NCBI GenBank assembly: GCA_035935465.1
Contig: DASYXA010000133.1
Coordinates: 1 to 27,556 of the forward strand
Length of the DNA stretch: 27,556 nt
Origin: UBA4735 sp035935465
GTDB taxonomy: Bacteria > Chloroflexota > Limnocylindria > P2-11E
Direction: 5' to 3'
Position numbers and translations under genes: made by a program. The notes beneath the pieces are model-generated. The model had not been told where the DNA came from and ran no database searches. It saw only the letters and a list, made by a program, of their open reading frames with translations. This document shows, piece by piece, positions 24,912 through 27,556 of the stretch (positions are counted from its first letter, which is position 1; the number at the start of each line of letters is the position of its first letter).

Positions 24912-26017
24912 TGCTCGGGGTGGTCCGACCAGGCCGCGTCGACCATCGTCCAGAGCACGCCCGAGACGAGCGTCTGCCCGCCCAGCAGTACCGGGAATCC
25001 CGCGTCGCGCGCGGCGATCGTGAATTCGCGGACGCCCTCATGCGCGATCGTGTCCGGCTGGAAGAGGTCCGAGTTGAAACGATCCGGCGCGCTGGGCCGC
25101 CAGCCGAGGTGCGCGAAGAGGACCCGCGAGTCGAACAGCATGCCGTCGCCCAGCTCCTTCATCCGCTCGAAGAACGTGCGCGCGCCGACCTGCTCGTAGA
25201 GGAACCCGAGCGCGGTCCGCGCGGCGCCGGACGCGTCGCGGCCCGCCGCCTGCATTCCGCGCTCCTCGGCGAGCATCCGCACCCGGGACGCGGTCTGCGA
25301 CTCGAGGTACGACCACACCGGCGCGCCGACCCGTCCGGCCACGAGCAGCTCCCGCTCGGGAGTCGTGACGAGCGTCATCAGCCCGTCGACGCGCGGGCCG
25401 AGCTCGGGCTCGAAGGCGCCGACCGCGAGCAGCTCGGGCGGGCAGTGCGGGTGGCGCAGGAGGACGGTCGCGTCGGGCGGCGTGTCCACGTCGAGGAGCG
25501 TCGCGGCCGAGCGCGGCAGCTGGCGGGCGGGTAGCCCGGCCTGCTGGTGCAGCAGCCGCGGGAGCGGGTTGTCGGTCGCGGGCAGCGCGATCGCGTCGAG
25601 CGCGCTCGTCGGCGTGAGCGCGACGAGGTCCGCGGAGTAGTAGTTGTTCGAGAGGACGAGGGCCGGTGCGCGCTCGAGCTCGTCGCGCAGCGACGCGAGG
25701 TCCCCGGCGCCGAGCAGCGCGCCCGCGCCGGCGCCGATGGCGCACACGCGATCGATGTGCCGCTCGTTCACGATCCGTTTGAGCTCGGCGCCGAAGTGGA
25801 ACGGGTCGGTGCGCGGCGCCTCCGTCTCGGCGCCCGCGGCCGCGAAGGCCCGCGCACCGGCGGGATCGGCGGTGACCGCGATGAGCGGGCCGAAGCCCGC
25901 GCTCGCCGCGCGGCGCAGGCTGCCGCTGCCGATCGCGATGCGGATGCGGTCGAGCTGCGCCTCGACGGCGCTCTCGCCGCCGGGCCCGAAGAACAGGAGG
26001 AACGCGGTGCCGGTCAC
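24908..26017 (-). CDS. Conserved-looking protein of unknown function, possible nucleotidyltransferase-like fold
   Basis: A 369-residue soluble protein starting at GTG 26017, which overlaps the upstream stop as GTGA. The N-terminal half has alternating strands and helices: TGTAFLLFFGPGGESAVEAQ, GFGPLIAVTADPAGARAFAA, IDRVCAIGAGAGALLGAGD and APALVLSNNYYSADLVALTP. This faintly resembles MobA/CofC-type nucleotidyltransferases. A Rossmann-like nucleotide-binding protein is another option. The C-terminal half has TLVTTPERELLVAGRVGAPV, RTFFERMKELGDGMLFDSRV and LFAHLGWRPSAPDRFNSDLF. I do not recognise the family. It is tightly coupled to the PHP hydrolase downstream and a membrane protein upstream, suggesting a shared pathway, perhaps a sugar- or phospho-compound. 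No signal peptide is seen. Confidence 0.7.
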   Translation of the reverse strand: MTGTAFLLFFGPGGESAVEAQLDRIRIAIGSGSLRRAASAGFGPLIAVTADPAGARAFAAAGAETEAPRTDPFHFGAELKRIVNERHIDRVCAIGAGAGALLGAGDLASLRDELERAPALVLSNNYYSADLVALTPTSALDAIALPATDNPLPRLLHQQAGLPARQLPRSAATLLDVDTPPDATVLLRHPHCPPELLAVGAFEPELGPRVDGLMTLVTTPERELLVAGRVGAPVWSYLESQTASRVRMLAEERGMQAAGRDASGAARTALGFLYEQVGARTFFERMKELGDGMLFDSRVLFAHLGWRPSAPDRFNSDLFQPDTIAHEGVREFTIAARDAGFPVLLGGQTLVSGVLWTMVDAAWSDHPEQ

Positions 26018-27444
26018 CCGTTGGACGATAGGCGCCGCGGCCAGAGGCCCTCGAGCCGCAGGAGCAGCGCGACGACGACGAGCGACAGCGCGACGGCCAC
26101 CGCCGCGCGCACCCCGCCGCCCGGCAGCGCGCGCAGGACCGCGAGCCACTGCGGGTCGCTCCAGTCGAAGAGCCGTTCCGGATGGAAGTTCACATTCAGC
26201 GGCTCGGTATCCCAGCGCTGGTCGTACACCAGCGCCGCCGCGTTGAACAGGAGCAGCGACCAGCCCGCGGCGATCCAGAACAGGCGCCGCCAGAGCGCGC
26301 GGTCCAGGAGGCCGCGGCCGATCCCCCAGGCGAGCGCGGCGAACAGGATCGGGGCGAGGTCGTCGAGGAACCGCGCGCCGAACACGCGTCCGCCCCACCA
26401 CTCGGTGTACGTGGCGTACAGCACGAGCGTCGCGAGCCCGACGAGCCCGAACGCGCGTAGCCGCGCCGCGACCCGGCCCGGGGTGCGCCAGGCAGACGCG
26501 AGCGGCGCCAGCGCGAACAGGAGATATGGCGCGTACACGAACAGGCCGCGGCTCGGCGAGAGCAGGAGGCCGTACAGACCGGTGAGGACCGGTGTGTCGA
26601 ACGGCTTGCTGCCGTAGCCCTGCTCGAACGCGTTGCCGAACGCGGCCGCGTTGTACGCGAGCAGCGGGATGATCCCGATGCCGAAGCCGGCGAGCGCGCG
26701 CCTGAACGTGCGGCGCGAGACGATGCCCGCAAGCACGATCGCCGTGGTCTGGCGCACGACGGTGCCGGCGCCAACGGCCAGCCCGGCGAGGAACGCCCGC
26801 CGCGCGCCCACCGGCCGCTCGTCCAGGACGAGCCAGAGCGCGAGCGCGATCCCGAGGTGCACGCCGGCGTGCTGCCAGAGCGCCTGTGACGCGACGGTCC
26901 GCACGCTCGTCGCGAGCAGGTAGAGGAGGACGAGCGCGACGGACCAGCGCGCGGAGACGAAGCGACGGAAGACGGACCACAGCAGCAGCGCGACGATCGC
27001 CTCGAGGATGGATGCGACCAGATGCCCGAGCAGCAGGAGCGCGGTCGCGTCCGACGGCGAGACGCCGACGAGGACCGCCGGCAGGAGCACGGGGAGCGCG
27101 AGGATCGCGACGCCGGGAGGGAAGATCGAGCACACGTGGCCGCCCGGGCGGGGCGGTGGCGGGCCGCCGGCGCTGCGCGGCGACGGCGTCCCGCTGAACC
27201 CAAGCTGGACGCTGCTCGGAAGCGGCTCGCCGCAGTCGCGGAAGAAGTACGCGTTCCGGTCGATCCGACCGGGCCGCTCGTCGGCCGGCGAGGTCGTCGC
27301 GAACTCGTCGTAGTGCAGATCGCCGCCGCGTACGAGCGTCCAGGCGAAGAGCGTGTTCGGCAGCACGTCCGGCGACCAGATGAGGTTGAGGTTCGCGAAC
27401 GACAGCAGCACGAGCAGCGCGCCGCGCACGACGGGGCGGCTCAC
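26014..27444 (-). CDS. Polytopic membrane protein, glycosyltransferase-39/PMT-like
   Basis: A 476-residue integral membrane protein with about ten or more hydrophobic segments. An early extracytoplasmic loop carries LVRGGDLHYDEFATTSPADE and YFFRDCGEP, followed by SIFPPGVAILALPVLLPAVL. The overall form (acidic residues in the first loop, many helices, GARFLDDLAPILFAALAWGI near the end) resembles polyprenyl-phosphate-dependent glycosyltransferases of the PMT/ArnT superfamily, in which loop-1 acidic residues are catalytic. Donor and acceptor are unknown. GTG start overlaps the comF stop (GTGA); its stop overlaps the following gene (GTGA). Confidence 0.72.
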   Translation of the reverse strand: MSRPVVRGALLVLLSFANLNLIWSPDVLPNTLFAWTLVRGGDLHYDEFATTSPADERPGRIDRNAYFFRDCGEPLPSSVQLGFSGTPSPRSAGGPPPPRPGGHVCSIFPPGVAILALPVLLPAVLVGVSPSDATALLLLGHLVASILEAIVALLLWSVFRRFVSARWSVALVLLYLLATSVRTVASQALWQHAGVHLGIALALWLVLDERPVGARRAFLAGLAVGAGTVVRQTTAIVLAGIVSRRTFRRALAGFGIGIIPLLAYNAAAFGNAFEQGYGSKPFDTPVLTGLYGLLLSPSRGLFVYAPYLLFALAPLASAWRTPGRVAARLRAFGLVGLATLVLYATYTEWWGGRVFGARFLDDLAPILFAALAWGIGRGLLDRALWRRLFWIAAGWSLLLFNAAALVYDQRWDTEPLNVNFHPERLFDWSDPQWLAVLRALPGGGVRAAVAVALSLVVVALLLRLEGLWPRRLSSNG

Positions 27445-27556
27445 TCGTCGAACGCCACGACGTACGCGCGCACCGCACGCGCGCCGCAGGCACGCGCGGC
27501 GGCCGCCGCGTCGAGCAGCGTCGCGCCGGTCGTCGCGACATCGTCGACGAGCCCCA
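27441..27556 (-). CDS. ComF-family phosphoribosyltransferase, C-terminal fragment
   Basis: Only the last 37 complete codons lie in the window: GLVDDVATTGATLLDAAAAA then RACGARAVRAYVVAFDE and TGA. LVDDVATTGATL is the PRPP-binding loop of type I phosphoribosyltransferases, and the short tail ending just after one strand is typical of ComF/GntX proteins. ComF takes part in DNA uptake in naturally competent bacteria; many genomes carry it without known competence. It overlaps the downstream membrane-protein gene by 4 nt. The N-terminus, including the expected zinc finger, is outside the window. Confidence 0.88.
   Translation of the reverse strand, partial: GLVDDVATTGATLLDAAAAARACGARAVRAYVVAFDE

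Overview
The window is about 27.5 kb of very GC-rich, densely packed bacterial chromosome with no phage, insertion sequence, CRISPR array or tRNA that I can see. The gene set is mostly housekeeping and energy metabolism: SecA, RF2, Prs, CCA-adding enzyme, endonuclease III, a SigR/RsrA-type sigma/anti-sigma pair, a Liv amino-acid ABC transporter and a formate dehydrogenase. SecA carries an insertion before the ADITYGQNSEFGFDYLRDN block that I associate with Chloroflexota. Together with the GC content this makes a high-GC Chloroflexota lineage (Limnocylindria-like) my best guess. That is inference; no 16S rRNA gene is present.

Layout. 1-330 (-): start of a cyclic-nucleotide-binding protein, cut by the window edge. 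394-1224 (+): ECF sigma factor and zinc-binding anti-sigma. 1228-1466 (+): a self-contained unit with promoter, near-perfect Shine-Dalgarno, a 20-residue lysine-rich miniprotein and two terminator hairpins. 1489-1833 (+): small membrane protein, converging on the minus-strand operon ocd-DM13-nth (3971 to 1772). 4078-9215 (+): livJHMGF. 9240-10589 (+): CCA-adding enzyme. 10642-16633 (+): formate dehydrogenase operon of alpha subunit, FeS subunit, NrfD-type membrane subunit and FdhE. 18456-16630 (-): Cys-rich miniprotein, prfB and a YtxH-like protein. 23937-18666 (-): prs, secA and two tandem lgt-like genes. 23995-24165 (+): small membrane protein. 27556-24132 (-): operon of comF (partial), a polytopic membrane protein, an unknown protein and a PHP hydrolase.

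The most distinctive feature is recoding. The formate dehydrogenase alpha subunit is split by an in-frame UGA at 11245 that fits selenocysteine, with a SECIS-like hairpin (GGUCU loop on a CCCC/GGGG stem) just downstream. A gene caller would report two broken fragments. prfB has the classic CUU-UGA-C +1 frameshift site with an internal Shine-Dalgarno, so its true start is 18245. The fdhE coding frame runs back to the UAG of the preceding nrfD gene in the same frame with no ATG/GTG/TTG, so its conserved N-terminus must use a non-standard start, readthrough, or a mutated start.

Genes within operons usually overlap by 1 or 4 nt (ATGA, GTGA, TGATG), and all three convergent pairs overlap at their 3' ends. 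Several first genes lack a Shine-Dalgarno but have a TANNNT box 6-10 nt before the start codon, which suggests leaderless or near-leaderless transcripts.
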